A DNA stretch of 64,000 bases from Acinetobacter radioresistens DSM 6976 = NBRC 102413 = CIP 103788 (GCF_006757745.1 NZ_AP019740.1:1798001-1862000), one strand, 5' to 3'; counted from the first letter of the stretch, positions 1 to 9,295 are shown. The notes: generated by a model not told the origin, from the sequence alone. Translations and numbers: made by a program.

Positions 1-936
1 ATCGACTTTATCATGCTGTTCTGCCACGGTACTGGACAAATCATTCAAAAATGGTGTCGAGGCCATGGTGAAATTCACCTGATGCTGATGAATCAGGTCC
101 ACTGCTTTGGCTACATCCCAAACATCCTGCAACACCACTTTGGTATTCAGCTGAATCGGCATCATTAAGCCATACATAAAACCGGTCTGGTGTGCCATTG
201 GTGAAGCTATTAATACCACATCATTTTCAGTTAAATGCAGTCTTTCTGCATACGGCACAATATTGGAAAATAAGGTATTGGCAGTATGCATCACGCCTTT
301 CGGTTCACCGGTTGTGCCTGAGGTAAAAATCAGCTGGGTAATGTCATCCGGGCCAGATTCCAGTCCATCCAGCGCAGCAACTGCTGAAGCATCTTGTTCC
401 AGACCATGATTGAGTAACAGATGATCAAAATTATTCTCGCCTTCACCATTGACCACCACTACATGCTTCAAGCTATCCAGCTTGTTTTGCAGCTGATTGG
501 CCAGCTGGTCATGATTAAAATTGCGGAACGTTTTAGGTACAACAAAAACTTTGGATTCACCATGTTTGAGCATGAATTCCAGTTCACGTTCACGGAAGAT
601 CGGCATAAGCGGATTGAGTACTGAACCGATACGGCTGCAAGCCAAGTAAAGCAAGGTAAATTCCCACCAGTTCGGCAACTGGCAAGACACCACATCATTT
701 TTTTCAACACCCAGCTGTTTTAGACCCAGCGCAATTTTATTGGTCATCTCCCAAAGCTGCTGGTAGCTGAAAGTCTGTTCAGTTTGATTCTCGACCTTAA
801 CGCTGACTAAAGCTGTTTTGTCCGGATTCTTTTCTACGGCACTGCGTAAAAAATCGAGTATTGTCTGGTTTAACCAGTATCCCTGTTTGAGCATGGCCTC
901 TTTTCTGGCCGGGATCAGAACCGCATCAAAATCCAT
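1..936 (-). CDS. aliA: Cyclohexanecarboxylate-CoA ligase, AliA-like (3' end cut by window)
   Basis: This is the N-terminal 312 codons of an AMP-forming acyl-CoA synthetase (ANL superfamily). The phosphate-binding loop reads FTSGTTGEPKGVMHT, roughly residues 210-224. The start is the ATG at 936, just after the aliB stop in the same transcription direction. The C-terminal adenylation subdomain lies beyond position 1. Family knowledge: such ligases activate a carboxylic acid with ATP and CoA. Inference: the substrate is cyclohexanecarboxylate, because the next three genes match the AliB, BadI and BadH steps of that pathway. The superfamily assignment is secure; the substrate rests on the operon. 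Confidence 0.8.
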   Translation of the reverse strand, partial: MDFDAVLIPARKEAMLKQGYWLNQTILDFLRSAVEKNPDKTALVSVKVENQTEQTFSYQQLWEMTNKIALGLKQLGVEKNDVVSCQLPNWWEFTLLYLACSRIGSVLNPLMPIFRERELEFMLKHGESKVFVVPKTFRNFNHDQLANQLQNKLDSLKHVVVVNGEGENNFDHLLLNHGLEQDASAVAALDGLESGPDDITQLIFTSGTTGEPKGVMHTANTLFSNIVPYAERLHLTENDVVLIASPMAHQTGFMYGLMMPIQLNTKVVLQDVWDVAKAVDLIHQHQVNFTMASTPFLNDLSSTVAEQHDKVD

Positions 937-990
937 TCGTTTATTCCTCATTCTTTATAATTATCGTATTCAGGTTTAGACTTATTTTCC

Positions 991-2148
991 TTAAGCCGGA
1001 ACAGCCTTACGTCCTGCCTTATGTCGCGCAATAATCGTTTTCATGATCTGGGCCGTTCCATCACCAATCTGGAAACCAAGTACATCACGCATCCGCTGTT
1101 CCATCACACCGCGATCGTAACCGGCATGGCCAAAGGTCAACAGACATTGATGAATTACATCATAGGCCAGTTTTGGCCCCCACCATTTACACATGCCCGC
1201 TTCAGAGGTATGTGGCAGATGATTGTCCTTGAGCCATAAGGTTTGCAGGCAAAGTAAGCGTGCCGCTTCAACCTGAGTTTCGTATTCTGCCAGTGGATGC
1301 GAAACTCCCTGAAAAGCAGTCAATGGCTGACCAAAAGCTTCACGTTGGGCTGCATATTCCCAGGCTTCATCCAGACTCACCCGGGCAACGGCCAAAACCT
1401 GTAAACCGATCAGCGCACGAGAAAAATCAAAGCCCTGCATCACCTGCACAAAACCTTTGTTTTCATCCCCTAGACGGTGATTTACGGGTACGCGAACATT
1501 GTCAAAAAAGATTGAACCGCGACCAATGGCGCGCTGACCATGACAGTCAAAACGTGTGGTACTGATGCCCGGTAAATTCATTGGAACTAAAAGCGCTGTC
1601 ACGCCATGTGCGCCATTTTCATTGGCACCAGTACGACCAAACACTACAGAAGCATCTGCCTGATCGGCCGCAGAAATTGAAGTCTTTTCGCCGTTAATGA
1701 CATATTCATCGCCATCACGTTCAATCTTCAAACGCAAGTTCGCTGCATCAGAACCGCCTCGCGGCTCGGTCAAAGCTATTGAAAAGATAGCTTCGCCTGC
1801 AGTGAGTTTTTTCAACCAAGGCTCAACTACTTCTGGCTGACCATGTTCGGCCAGAATCTGACCATTTAGGGAAGCAAGCAGGTTGATATAGGAGAAACTT
1901 AAATCTGCTTTGGCAATCGCTTCATGGATAATTCCAGCTGCCAGTCTGCCTATGCCCTGACCGCCGTATTGTTCCGGCAGTTCAGGTGCAATAAAGCCCA
2001 TTTCACCCATCTTTTTGACCAGATCACGGTCAAAGATTCGGCTTTGGTCTCGTTCCAAAAAGCCTGGGGCGATATATTTCTGGGCAAATTTTTCTGCTGT
2101 TTCTGCCAAAAACTCGAGCTCTTCAGTGATATAAGGATTCTTTTTCAT
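991..2148 (-). CDS. aliB: Acyl-CoA dehydrogenase, cyclohexanecarboxyl-CoA dehydrogenase AliB-like
   Basis: A 385-residue acyl-CoA dehydrogenase of normal family length. The N-terminal helical domain is followed by the FAD/substrate segment FSIALTEPRGGSDAA, near residue 125, and a C-terminal helical domain ending QIMKTIIARH. Enzymes of this family introduce an alpha-beta double bond into an acyl-CoA and pass electrons to ETF. By context this one makes cyclohex-1-enecarboxyl-CoA from cyclohexanecarboxyl-CoA. It lies 12 bp after badI and about 50 bp before aliA, so one operon is likely. The hydratase for the next step (BadK type) is not among the four visible genes. It may lie beyond the left edge or be supplied by general beta-oxidation. 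Confidence 0.82.
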   Translation of the reverse strand: MKKNPYITEELEFLAETAEKFAQKYIAPGFLERDQSRIFDRDLVKKMGEMGFIAPELPEQYGGQGIGRLAAGIIHEAIAKADLSFSYINLLASLNGQILAEHGQPEVVEPWLKKLTAGEAIFSIALTEPRGGSDAANLRLKIERDGDEYVINGEKTSISAADQADASVVFGRTGANENGAHGVTALLVPMNLPGISTTRFDCHGQRAIGRGSIFFDNVRVPVNHRLGDENKGFVQVMQGFDFSRALIGLQVLAVARVSLDEAWEYAAQREAFGQPLTAFQGVSHPLAEYETQVEAARLLCLQTLWLKDNHLPHTSEAGMCKWWGPKLAYDVIHQCLLTFGHAGYDRGVMEQRMRDVLGFQIGDGTAQIMKTIIARHKAGRKAVPA

Positions 2149-2160
2149 GGATCAGTCTCC

Positions 2161-2943
2161 TTATTTGGCATACTTACGGAATTCAGGCTGACGTTTTTCT
2201 TTCAGTGCATTGACTCCTTCACGAGACTCTTCAGTATCGTAATAAAGTTTTAGCGCATACATGCCCATGCCAGCAATACCTGCCTGATGTGCGGTATCCA
2301 TATTGAAACTGCGTTTGGCAATTGCAATGGCAGTCGGACTACGCTGACAAATTTCCTCTGCCCAAGCCTGCACTTCAGCGTCCAGTTGATCAGCCGGTAC
2401 GCATTTATTCGCTAGGCCCATTTCAACAGCTTCCTGACCAGAATAACGGCGGCACATATACCAGATTTCACGGGCTTTCTTTTCACCTACCACACGTGCT
2501 AAAAATGCCGTGCCATAGCCCGGATCAACCGATCCCATTTTCGGACCAACCTGACCAAAAATGGCTTTATCTGAACAGACAGTCAGGTCACAAATGGTTG
2601 CCAGCACATTGCCACCGCCAATCGCATAGCCTTGTACGCGTGCTATTACCGGTTTAGGTACATCACGGATAGCGGTATGTAATTCCTCCATTGGTAAGCC
2701 AATCGTGCCGCGGCCATCATAATTTCCATCATGCGCGGACTGGTCACCACCGGTACAGAAGGCTTTTTCGCCTGCACCCGCCAGCACAATTGCGCCCACG
2801 TTACGGTCATAACCTGCTCTATTTAACGCCTTGATCAGCTCGTCACAAGTGGTGCCACGGAAGGCATTCATTTTTTCTGGACGGTTAATCGTGATCCAGG
2901 CAACACCATTTTTAACTTCATATAAGATATCTTCAAAATTCAT
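2161..2943 (-). CDS. badI: 2-ketocyclohexanecarboxyl-CoA hydrolase (BadI)
   Basis: A 260-residue crotonase-fold protein. Its sequence closely follows the Rhodopseudomonas palustris BadI that I recall, including MNAFRGTTCDELIKAL near the N terminus, CTGGDQSAHDGNYDGRGT, and the C-terminal region SFNMDTAHQAGIAGMGMYAL. BadI hydrolyses the alicyclic ring of 2-ketocyclohexanecarboxyl-CoA to pimelyl-CoA, which enters beta-oxidation. MenB (naphthoate synthase) is the nearest paralogue and shares part of these motifs. The GGDQ segment and the badH/aliB neighbours favour BadI. The start is the ATG at 2943. The product is cytoplasmic. Confidence 0.92.
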   Translation of the reverse strand: MNFEDILYEVKNGVAWITINRPEKMNAFRGTTCDELIKALNRAGYDRNVGAIVLAGAGEKAFCTGGDQSAHDGNYDGRGTIGLPMEELHTAIRDVPKPVIARVQGYAIGGGNVLATICDLTVCSDKAIFGQVGPKMGSVDPGYGTAFLARVVGEKKAREIWYMCRRYSGQEAVEMGLANKCVPADQLDAEVQAWAEEICQRSPTAIAIAKRSFNMDTAHQAGIAGMGMYALKLYYDTEESREGVNALKEKRQPEFRKYAK

Positions 2944-3018
2944 TTTCTTTACACCCTGTACTGTTTTTATCTATCTGGTTGAACTGTGATGGTTATGAAA
3001 TTAAATGATGATTTCCGT

Positions 3019-3783
3019 TTAACCGTTCATGGTTAAACCGCCAGAGACACTGAGTACCTGTCCGGTAATAAAGCTGGCATCATCGCTCAAGAAAAAGGCA
3101 ATGGCAGAAGCCAAATCATCCGGTTGACCCAAACGACCCAGTGGAATGGCACGAATAAAAGCTTCACGTAATTTTTCCGGATTTGACGCGCCTTCAGTCA
3201 CGCCTGCAAGCAAAGCCGTATCTGTAGGTCCCGGGCAAATCACATTAATTTTGATGTTATGACGTGAATGCTCACGTGCCAGCGTTTTAGAGAAAGATAA
3301 AAAGCCGCCTTTACAGGCCGCATAGACTGCTTCACCCGAAGAGCCGACCCGGGCCGCGTCAGAAGCAATATTGACAATACTGCCGGAATTGCGTTCTACC
3401 ATGCCTTTTAGCACAGTAAAGTGCATATTCAGCATACCGACCAGATTGATCTGGATCAGTTTTTCCCATTCCTGCGGATTGGTTTTAACAAAAGGTTTAA
3501 AAATATCCCAGCCGGCATTGTTGACGAGTCCATTAATTGGACCGAGTTCAGTTTCGGTTTTTTGAACTGCCTGCTCAACTACATCACTTTGGGTAATATC
3601 ACACTGAATTGCCAGTGCCTGACCGTATTGATTGATTTCATTCGCCAGCTTTTCAGCCGCTTCCAGATTCATATCAAAAATGGCAACTTTGGCGCCTTCC
3701 TCTGCCAGACGTTGGCAGGTGGCTGAACCAATTCCGCCTGCTCCGCCTGTCACAATCACAACCTTGTCTTTTAATCCCTTCAT
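3019..3783 (-). CDS. badH: 2-hydroxycyclohexanecarboxyl-CoA dehydrogenase (BadH), SDR
   Basis: A 254-residue short-chain dehydrogenase. The NAD-binding motif TGGAGGIGSA lies near residue 12. NNAGWDIFKPF is near residue 90. The catalytic Ser and YAACK motif fall near residues 140-160, and the C terminus is GQVLSVSGGLTMNG. The NNAGWDIFKPF and SDAARVGSSGEAVYAACKGG segments match what I recall of BadH from R. palustris. The enzyme oxidises 2-hydroxycyclohexanecarboxyl-CoA to the 2-keto compound, the BadI substrate. It is the first gene of the operon. A promoter with an overlapping palindrome lies about 70-110 bp upstream, facing the divergent regulator. Confidence 0.9.
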   Translation of the reverse strand: MKGLKDKVVIVTGGAGGIGSATCQRLAEEGAKVAIFDMNLEAAEKLANEINQYGQALAIQCDITQSDVVEQAVQKTETELGPINGLVNNAGWDIFKPFVKTNPQEWEKLIQINLVGMLNMHFTVLKGMVERNSGSIVNIASDAARVGSSGEAVYAACKGGFLSFSKTLAREHSRHNIKINVICPGPTDTALLAGVTEGASNPEKLREAFIRAIPLGRLGQPDDLASAIAFFLSDDASFITGQVLSVSGGLTMNG

Positions 3784-3851
3784 TGCTCATCCCTACGCTA
3801 TTTTGTTGTCGAATTTAATCGGCTGTTGTTCTAATCCGGTGTGTTTTATCT

Positions 3852-3891
3852 AAAATAGAAAGAGATTAGAGTTATGTCAATATGTTTACAT
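3852..3891 (-). promoter_or_regulatory. badH promoter with candidate BadR operator
   Basis: On the minus strand TTGACA (3880-3875) is followed after 17 bp by TATTTT (3857-3852), a good sigma-70 layout about 70 bp before the badH ATG. The -35 hexamer lies inside an imperfect palindrome at 3874-3891, with ATGT and ACAT ends and an AT-rich centre. A MarR-type repressor bound there would block RNA polymerase. The promoter call is well supported; the operator is inferred. Confidence 0.5.
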
Positions 3892-4285
3892 AAAATAATA
3901 TTCTTAAATTATTATTTATATATCTATCAACAACTTAATAATTTTATTTATTCAATGTATTGACCTATATTAATTTTTGGCTTTAGATTAGGGATATTGA
4001 GGTTTCAACACATAGCATGCATATATTCTCTTCTAATAAAAGGATGTAAGTTTATTTTGATGACTAGTAAATGCGAGTCTGTTTAGCCAGATAAGAGTTT
4101 GACAGTAATAAAAATAAGAGAGATATTTCTTGCTGATTAAAGTGGTTAGATTAGGATTTAACAGGCAGAATCCTGCTAAAACGCTATACTTTTAAAAAAC
4201 TATAAAAGAAACTGATTAAAGCGAAAAAGTGATAGGCTATACTCTGCGCGGCTCGGCTATTTCAGTTTTGAGGATATCCAATATT
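3892..4285. other. Intergenic region between badH and badR
   Basis: An AT-rich spacer of about 390 bp with no convincing reading frame or RNA gene. It should contain the badR promoter. A short inverted repeat (AGGATT/AATCCT, about 4156-4177) is the only other structure I noticed. Confidence 0.5.
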
Positions 4286-4768
4286 GTGAGTGATGCTTTG
4301 TTAAAAAAATATGATCAATCCTTATATTCTGCGCATAACCGGCTTTTTTTCCGGCTGTTTCAGGTGGGCAACAGCCTGGACCGCAAATGCCTCAATGAGC
4401 TGAAAATATCTCCAGTACATTGGGCTGTGCTGGGTGCTTTGTCCCGTCCAAAAGTTAAATCAGGAATGTCCTTTTCTGATCTGACTGAATATTTGGGCGT
4501 GAGCCGGCAAAATCTGGACGCAGTATTAAAACGGCTAGAACGTGACGGTCTGGTGGAGCGGGTCATTAGTGAACAGGACCGCCGTGCTAAAATTGTTGCG
4601 CTGACGGCTGAAGGCTTGGAGACATGGGATAACTTGCAAGCTGATTTCTTTGAGTTTTATGGTCAGGCCCTAAATAAGCTCACCTTTGATGATGTAATTA
4701 CCCTGATTCATTTGCTAAATAAGGTGAATGATGGACTTAAAAGCATTAAAATTCAAAATCACACCTAA
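4286..4768 (+). CDS. MarR-family regulator of the cyclohexanecarboxylate genes (BadR-like)
   Basis: A winged-helix regulator of the MarR family. The recognition-helix region reads FSDLTEYLGVSRQNLDAVLKRLERDGLVERV, followed by the wing with DRRAKIVALTAEG. The frame is open from a GTG at 4229. The GTG at 4286 is preferred because AGGA lies about 11 nt upstream, which gives 160 residues. The gene is divergent from badH. By analogy with R. palustris BadR, which responds to a CoA-thioester intermediate of this pathway, it probably represses or derepresses badH-badI-aliB-aliA. The family is certain; the target is inferred from position. Confidence 0.78.
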   Translation: MSDALLKKYDQSLYSAHNRLFFRLFQVGNSLDRKCLNELKISPVHWAVLGALSRPKVKSGMSFSDLTEYLGVSRQNLDAVLKRLERDGLVERVISEQDRRAKIVALTAEGLETWDNLQADFFEFYGQALNKLTFDDVITLIHLLNKVNDGLKSIKIQNHT

Positions 4769-4864
4769 AATATTTTAAGTAATTATAATGCACTTACTTA
4801 ACAATGTCTTTTTAAAAGTTTGCTCTCCTTAATTAGTAGGTTACTACTAAACTCTCAGTGAGAT

Positions 4865-5218
4865 TTAAACTATAATATTATTAAATATATGAGTTAACAG
4901 ATAATAAACTACCAGAAGAAATAAAAAGATCCAGGTTAAAAAAAACCATTTTTTAAAATGATAGAAAAATAAAATCTGTAAAAAAAATGCTGAAGTTATA
5001 ATCAAGAAAAACCAGCTGATAATTCCTACAGAAACACCATTATCCAGACAGTTCAGATATAAAGAAACGCCCATAAAAATAAACGATAATATTTTTAAAG
5101 AAGAACGAGCATGATTAAAAGCCAGGAAGTTATTATTAAGTTTTTTCATTCCAATTTGACTGGTCATACAAAGCTGCATCATTGCAACAACTGCCCATAA
5201 TATTGCAACCAAACTCAT
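4865..5218 (-). CDS. Small DUF3325-like membrane protein of the siderophore locus
   Basis: A 117-residue protein with about four predicted membrane helices (roughly residues 1-20, 40-60, 65-85, 90-112) separated by short basic loops. It is the last gene of the receptor transcription unit, and its start overlaps the stop of the PepSY gene. Size and position match the DUF3325-type proteins that accompany PepSY reductases beside TonB-dependent receptors. In the baumannoferrin cluster it would sit among bfnI-K. The role is not established. Inference: an accessory subunit of the inner-membrane ferric-siderophore processing complex. Confidence 0.6.
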   Translation of the reverse strand: MSLVAILWAVVAMMQLCMTSQIGMKKLNNNFLAFNHARSSLKILSFIFMGVSLYLNCLDNGVSVGIISWFFLIITSAFFLQILFFYHFKKWFFLTWIFLFLLVVYYLLTHIFNNIIV

Positions 5219-6732
5219 TTATTCACCTTACTCATTTGTATTTTTCTAAAATAATAACAAGCAGAAATATATCCTATAGCAATAAATATAAATACGAGGT
5301 CAACGCCTGCTATAGGCCATTGCTGATGTAACCATGTATTGAGGATGAAAGCTTGTGGAGAAAGAAATACAGGACTTAATACTGTTATCAATAAAATAAA
5401 AGCAGTGAATATAAAGGCTAAAATAATAGCTTTTTGCATTTTGATCAGCATCGGAATGATTAGAATTCCAATCCAGCTTATAAAAAATGTCAGTAACTCG
5501 TACTGAACTCGATGTTCAAGATTGGTTGGTAAAACACGGTTGGCCAAAAAATACATGGCTGTTGCAAATGGCAAGCCCAAGAAAGTGAAATAGTTAAGGT
5601 AACTCAGTATCTTATAACTTAATGTATGTTGCTGTTTAATCCGTTTCTTTTGCCATAATAAAGCTCCGGCGACCAGCATGATGCAACCAGCAAAACCTAA
5701 ACTCGCCAACACCCATCTCATTGATTGACTGGCGTAATAACCCAAATGAATCCCATAGGTTGCCGAGCTGATTTGAGCGACAGGATGAAGATTCCTTTCA
5801 TTATTTAGTTGCCTTCCAGTATTTGCTAAAAAAATAAATTGTGGATTATTGAAAGTAATTAATTTTTTATATCCATAGTCAAACGTAATTAAGGCTTCTG
5901 TAGTATTTGGATTTTTAACTTCAAATTTCTCCAGAGTAGTACCATTACTGCCCTGTTGAGGTAATTGACTGGAGAAGGTAGAGAATTCTTTTAAATGAAT
6001 ACCTGAATCTGCTGCCAGTTTTGGCGGATTGATATATTGTATTTCGTTATAAAATTTTTTTATTCCATTTTCGCCATATTGTTGATTGATTCCCCAAGGC
6101 ATAAGCAGGTAAAAGAAAATCATGATGCCAGTAAAGGCCATAATTAAATAAAAAGGAAGTGTTACTACACCAGTAATATGATGTAAATCTAACAAGGTCC
6201 GCTGTCCCTTAAAACTCCGAAAGACAAAGAAATCTTTAAATATTTTTTTATGGGTCAATATCCCGCTGATCAATGCAATGAGAAATAGAATGCCTATAAT
6301 GACTACGAGCGTTCTACCTACTACATCTGGTAAGGGATAAAGACTGTAATGTAATTTAAAAAAGAAGTCGCCTCCCAAACTTTCTCGGACCTCTTTTAAG
6401 ATTAATCCTGTATTCGGATCTTGTATTTTATGGTACTTATTTGTTTTATCTTGCCACTCTAAAGTGTTAAAGGGCATTCGGGAATTCGCAAGATTCACCC
6501 GCCATCTTTTTGCTTCCAGGGCATGCATATTTAAATAATCATAAGCGACTTGGGCCGATTCAAAAGAAGGAGGAGGCTTTTTTAAATATAAAAAGATTTC
6601 AGGTTTAGACCAGAGGTTAATTTCAGTTCTAAAGTAGGCAATGGAGCCGGTAAAAAAGATTAAGAAACCTGACCATAGTACAACTATACCCAACCAGCTG
6701 TGCAAAGTTGCCTGTACCTGGCGAAACTGCAT
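5215..6732 (-). CDS. PepSY-associated TM protein, putative ferric-siderophore reductase
   Basis: A 505-residue inner-membrane protein. The N-terminal helix (residues about 13-35) is followed by a periplasmic PepSY-like region and then LDLHHITGVVTLPFYLIMAF near residue 180, with paired histidines typical of heme-coordinating PepSY_TM proteins. A second periplasmic segment and four to six C-terminal helices complete it. Family knowledge: FpvG-type members use such helices to reduce ferric siderophores in the periplasm. The gene lies between two small membrane proteins downstream of the receptor, with ATG/stop overlap at its 3' end. It is likely one of bfnI-K in baumannoferrin nomenclature. Confidence 0.75.
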   Translation of the reverse strand: MQFRQVQATLHSWLGIVVLWSGFLIFFTGSIAYFRTEINLWSKPEIFLYLKKPPPSFESAQVAYDYLNMHALEAKRWRVNLANSRMPFNTLEWQDKTNKYHKIQDPNTGLILKEVRESLGGDFFFKLHYSLYPLPDVVGRTLVVIIGILFLIALISGILTHKKIFKDFFVFRSFKGQRTLLDLHHITGVVTLPFYLIMAFTGIMIFFYLLMPWGINQQYGENGIKKFYNEIQYINPPKLAADSGIHLKEFSTFSSQLPQQGSNGTTLEKFEVKNPNTTEALITFDYGYKKLITFNNPQFIFLANTGRQLNNERNLHPVAQISSATYGIHLGYYASQSMRWVLASLGFAGCIMLVAGALLWQKKRIKQQHTLSYKILSYLNYFTFLGLPFATAMYFLANRVLPTNLEHRVQYELLTFFISWIGILIIPMLIKMQKAIILAFIFTAFILLITVLSPVFLSPQAFILNTWLHQQWPIAGVDLVFIFIAIGYISACYYFRKIQMSKVNK

Positions 6733-6743
6733 TTAATGTTCTC

Positions 6744-7016
6744 CTATTTTTTTATTATCCAATAGCCTAGCAACAAGACATAACTCAGATAATTTATTCT
6801 CTTTTGCCATCGCTTAGAGCGCAGACCAGGAACTAATACAATATAAAAAATGAGAAAAATAAAACCCAGGAGGGCAGAAAAATAGATATTTTCAGCTTTT
6901 GCGAAAGGTAAATAATCAGGTAAAACCCAAGATATCCATACGCTATAGGCATAAGCTGCCAAGCAGATATAAAAAATCTCTCTAATAGATAACCATTCTG
7001 ATTTCTTTTTATCCAT
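6744..7016 (-). CDS. Small DUF3649-like membrane protein of the siderophore locus
   Basis: A 90-residue protein with three predicted membrane helices (about residues 12-32, 43-63, 72-88) and a basic loop GLRSKRWQKR. It begins about 80 bp after the receptor gene and ends 11 bp before the PepSY gene, so it probably belongs to the same transcript. Length, topology and position fit DUF3649-type iron-uptake accessory proteins. No catalytic motif is visible. Confidence 0.6.
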   Translation of the reverse strand: MDKKKSEWLSIREIFYICLAAYAYSVWISWVLPDYLPFAKAENIYFSALLGFIFLIFYIVLVPGLRSKRWQKRINYLSYVLLLGYWIIKK

Positions 7017-7099
7017 TGACGTTATCTTTCATGACATCTCAAGAAATGAAGAACTATCTGTTCTGCTATAGACTGCTACAGATAGTTCCTGGATAAGTA

Positions 7100-9295
7100 T
7101 TAATAATTAATGGTATAGCTTAAGCCGAAAGTACGACCTTCAGCAGGAATCGCCAGTATAGGGTTATCATTAGTAACTGCTGCTTGTTGAGCAAATACGG
7201 TTTTGTATTGACGGTCCCACAGATTATAAAGACCAAAATCTACACGACCTTTAGCCATAGGAAAATGAGCCAAAACATCCATCGTGGTATAGCCTTTAAT
7301 TTCGGCCGCACTATTGCTATCTGTTAGACCCGCCGCTTTTAATGCCTGGTCATCTTTATATGCTTTATCTGTACCTTTAATAGCTTGTATTTGTGCGCGC
7401 ACACCATAGCCTTGCTCATTGCTCCACTCAGCAAATAGAGTACCTTTCGTCGGGGAAACTGCAAAAGCATTAAGTTCATGCCAGTTATTTGCAACATCTT
7501 TATATTGTCCCCGCGTATAACCCAAAGTACCACCGACCTTATAATTTTCTATAAATGGATAATTCACAGTTGCTTCTGCTCCATAAATGCGCTGATCGGT
7601 ATCGACTACATTTACTGAACGGTCAGAATTGAACTGTACTACTTTATCAGAAGTGTTATAAAACCCCGTTAGAGCCAAGTTTATGCCATTATCCTGATTT
7701 AAGCGCCAACCCAGTTCATAGCTGTTAACTGTAATCGGTGCAATACCTGACGTCGTTAAGGTATAGGCAGCTACATCACGCAGTACCCGTTGTACATCAG
7801 GATAACTATAACCTTGTGAAAAGTTGGCATACACTTGCTGTATGTCCGTTAACTCATAAACTGCACCTAAATTGAACAGGAGCTTGTCAGAATCGGTAGA
7901 GTCAGCTGCCATTAATGTAATAGGTTTACGTGCAGTAAAATAACTGTCAGTATCCGCCTGAACATATTGATAACGTACACCTGCCTGAATATTTAAACGA
8001 TCCGTAATGGCATAATCACCTTGTACAAATGTTCCAATATTCTGGATTCTTGTATCAGGTCCCGCACTTTCTTTTTTACCTGTAGGGGTATAAACCAAGC
8101 CATTATTACTAGGTTTATAGTAATCGGCCCACTGGTGGTCTTTTTCCCTGTCATAGTCCAGGCCATAGGTCAGCCTTAAAGCCCGGTCGGCTACCTGCAG
8201 ATCAGATTGAACGGTAGAGCGAATTCCTGCATAGTCCACATTGGATTGACTTTGCTTTACGTCAACACCATCTTTTGAATAACCATATGGTACAAAACGT
8301 GCTTTTTCATTACGGTAATACGCTTCAATATTCAAAGTTTGTCCCAGGAAATCCTGATTTTGATATTGGGTATTAAAGGCATAGCGTTCTGTGAAAGGTT
8401 GTTTATCTAAACTCCATCCTTTAATGGCTTTATATGAAGGCTGTGTACCTTTTTGCAGATAGGAATAGTCAGGGCCATATTCGGTATCCTGTTCATCATT
8501 ATAATATTGTGTACCAAAACTTAAGCTTTGCTGATCGGTTAAATTAAAGTTTAAACGGCCATTCACATCAAGCGTGTTAGTATCCATCGTGCTGCCCTGC
8601 CAAGGGCTTAACGGGATACGATTGCCTTTACCATCAAACTGCGAACCTCGGCTGGTATAATCTATACCTAAAAAACCGTCCATCTTGTCATTATTAAATG
8701 AAGCAGTTTGCCCCACTTGATAAGCTAGGCTATCGCGACGGAAATTGTCAGCCGATGTCAGGCCCAACTTGGTCTGAAAACTGAAATTTTTCGATTTATC
8801 TGCACGTTTAGTAATAATATTAATGATCCCGCCCGTTGCACCTGAACCATAAATACTGGTCGCACCTGAAACTACCTCAATATGATCAATCATATTTGGA
8901 CTGATGCTGTTGAGCTGACGCGCTACGTCACGCGAACCTGTTTGTGAAACTCCATCGATCATGACCAATACATTACGACCACGCATGGTTTGTCCATAAT
9001 TACTGGTTGTTCCACTACTTGGTGCCAGTGAGGGTACGAGTTGCGCTAAAACATCTGCAACTTTCCGGCTCGCTCCCGCCTGTTGAGCAATATCCTCACC
9101 CTGAATAGTCTGTACTGTACCCGCAATCTCAGCAATTGTTTTAGGTGTACGGGTAGCTGTGACCACAATAGGAGAAAGTTTCATTGTTTTATCTGAATTT
9201 TTCAGCTCTTTTAATTCAGAACCAGAATCTTCCGCATATAAAAGTGAGGAAATTGCTACAGTAACAAAACACAGACTAAATTGAGATAGTCGCAT
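7100..9295 (-). CDS. bfnH: TonB-dependent siderophore receptor, BfnH-like
   Basis: An outer-membrane receptor of 731 residues from the ATG at 9295, which has an AAGGG Shine-Dalgarno about 8 nt upstream. A signal peptide occupies about residues 1-21 (cleavage after LLYA). The plug domain starts with the TonB-box-like SPIVVTATR and includes RGRNVLVMIDGV and YGSGATGGIINIITKR. A 22-strand beta-barrel follows and ends FGLSYTINY. It imports the ferric siderophore made by the adjacent genes. The frame stays open to a TTG at 9355, but that extension codes for a run of isoleucines out of the Fur box and is rejected. The bfnH name is by gene order relative to the A. baumannii baumannoferrin cluster. 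Confidence 0.85.
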   Translation of the reverse strand: MRLSQFSLCFVTVAISSLLYAEDSGSELKELKNSDKTMKLSPIVVTATRTPKTIAEIAGTVQTIQGEDIAQQAGASRKVADVLAQLVPSLAPSSGTTSNYGQTMRGRNVLVMIDGVSQTGSRDVARQLNSISPNMIDHIEVVSGATSIYGSGATGGIINIITKRADKSKNFSFQTKLGLTSADNFRRDSLAYQVGQTASFNNDKMDGFLGIDYTSRGSQFDGKGNRIPLSPWQGSTMDTNTLDVNGRLNFNLTDQQSLSFGTQYYNDEQDTEYGPDYSYLQKGTQPSYKAIKGWSLDKQPFTERYAFNTQYQNQDFLGQTLNIEAYYRNEKARFVPYGYSKDGVDVKQSQSNVDYAGIRSTVQSDLQVADRALRLTYGLDYDREKDHQWADYYKPSNNGLVYTPTGKKESAGPDTRIQNIGTFVQGDYAITDRLNIQAGVRYQYVQADTDSYFTARKPITLMAADSTDSDKLLFNLGAVYELTDIQQVYANFSQGYSYPDVQRVLRDVAAYTLTTSGIAPITVNSYELGWRLNQDNGINLALTGFYNTSDKVVQFNSDRSVNVVDTDQRIYGAEATVNYPFIENYKVGGTLGYTRGQYKDVANNWHELNAFAVSPTKGTLFAEWSNEQGYGVRAQIQAIKGTDKAYKDDQALKAAGLTDSNSAAEIKGYTTMDVLAHFPMAKGRVDFGLYNLWDRQYKTVFAQQAAVTNDNPILAIPAEGRTFGLSYTINY

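Noticed and set aside
421-710. Two overlapping open frames (421-624 plus, 468-710 minus) near the left edge
   Set aside because: Both lie inside the acyl-CoA synthetase gene, which has the ANL motifs in its own frame; they are antisense or out-of-frame shadows.
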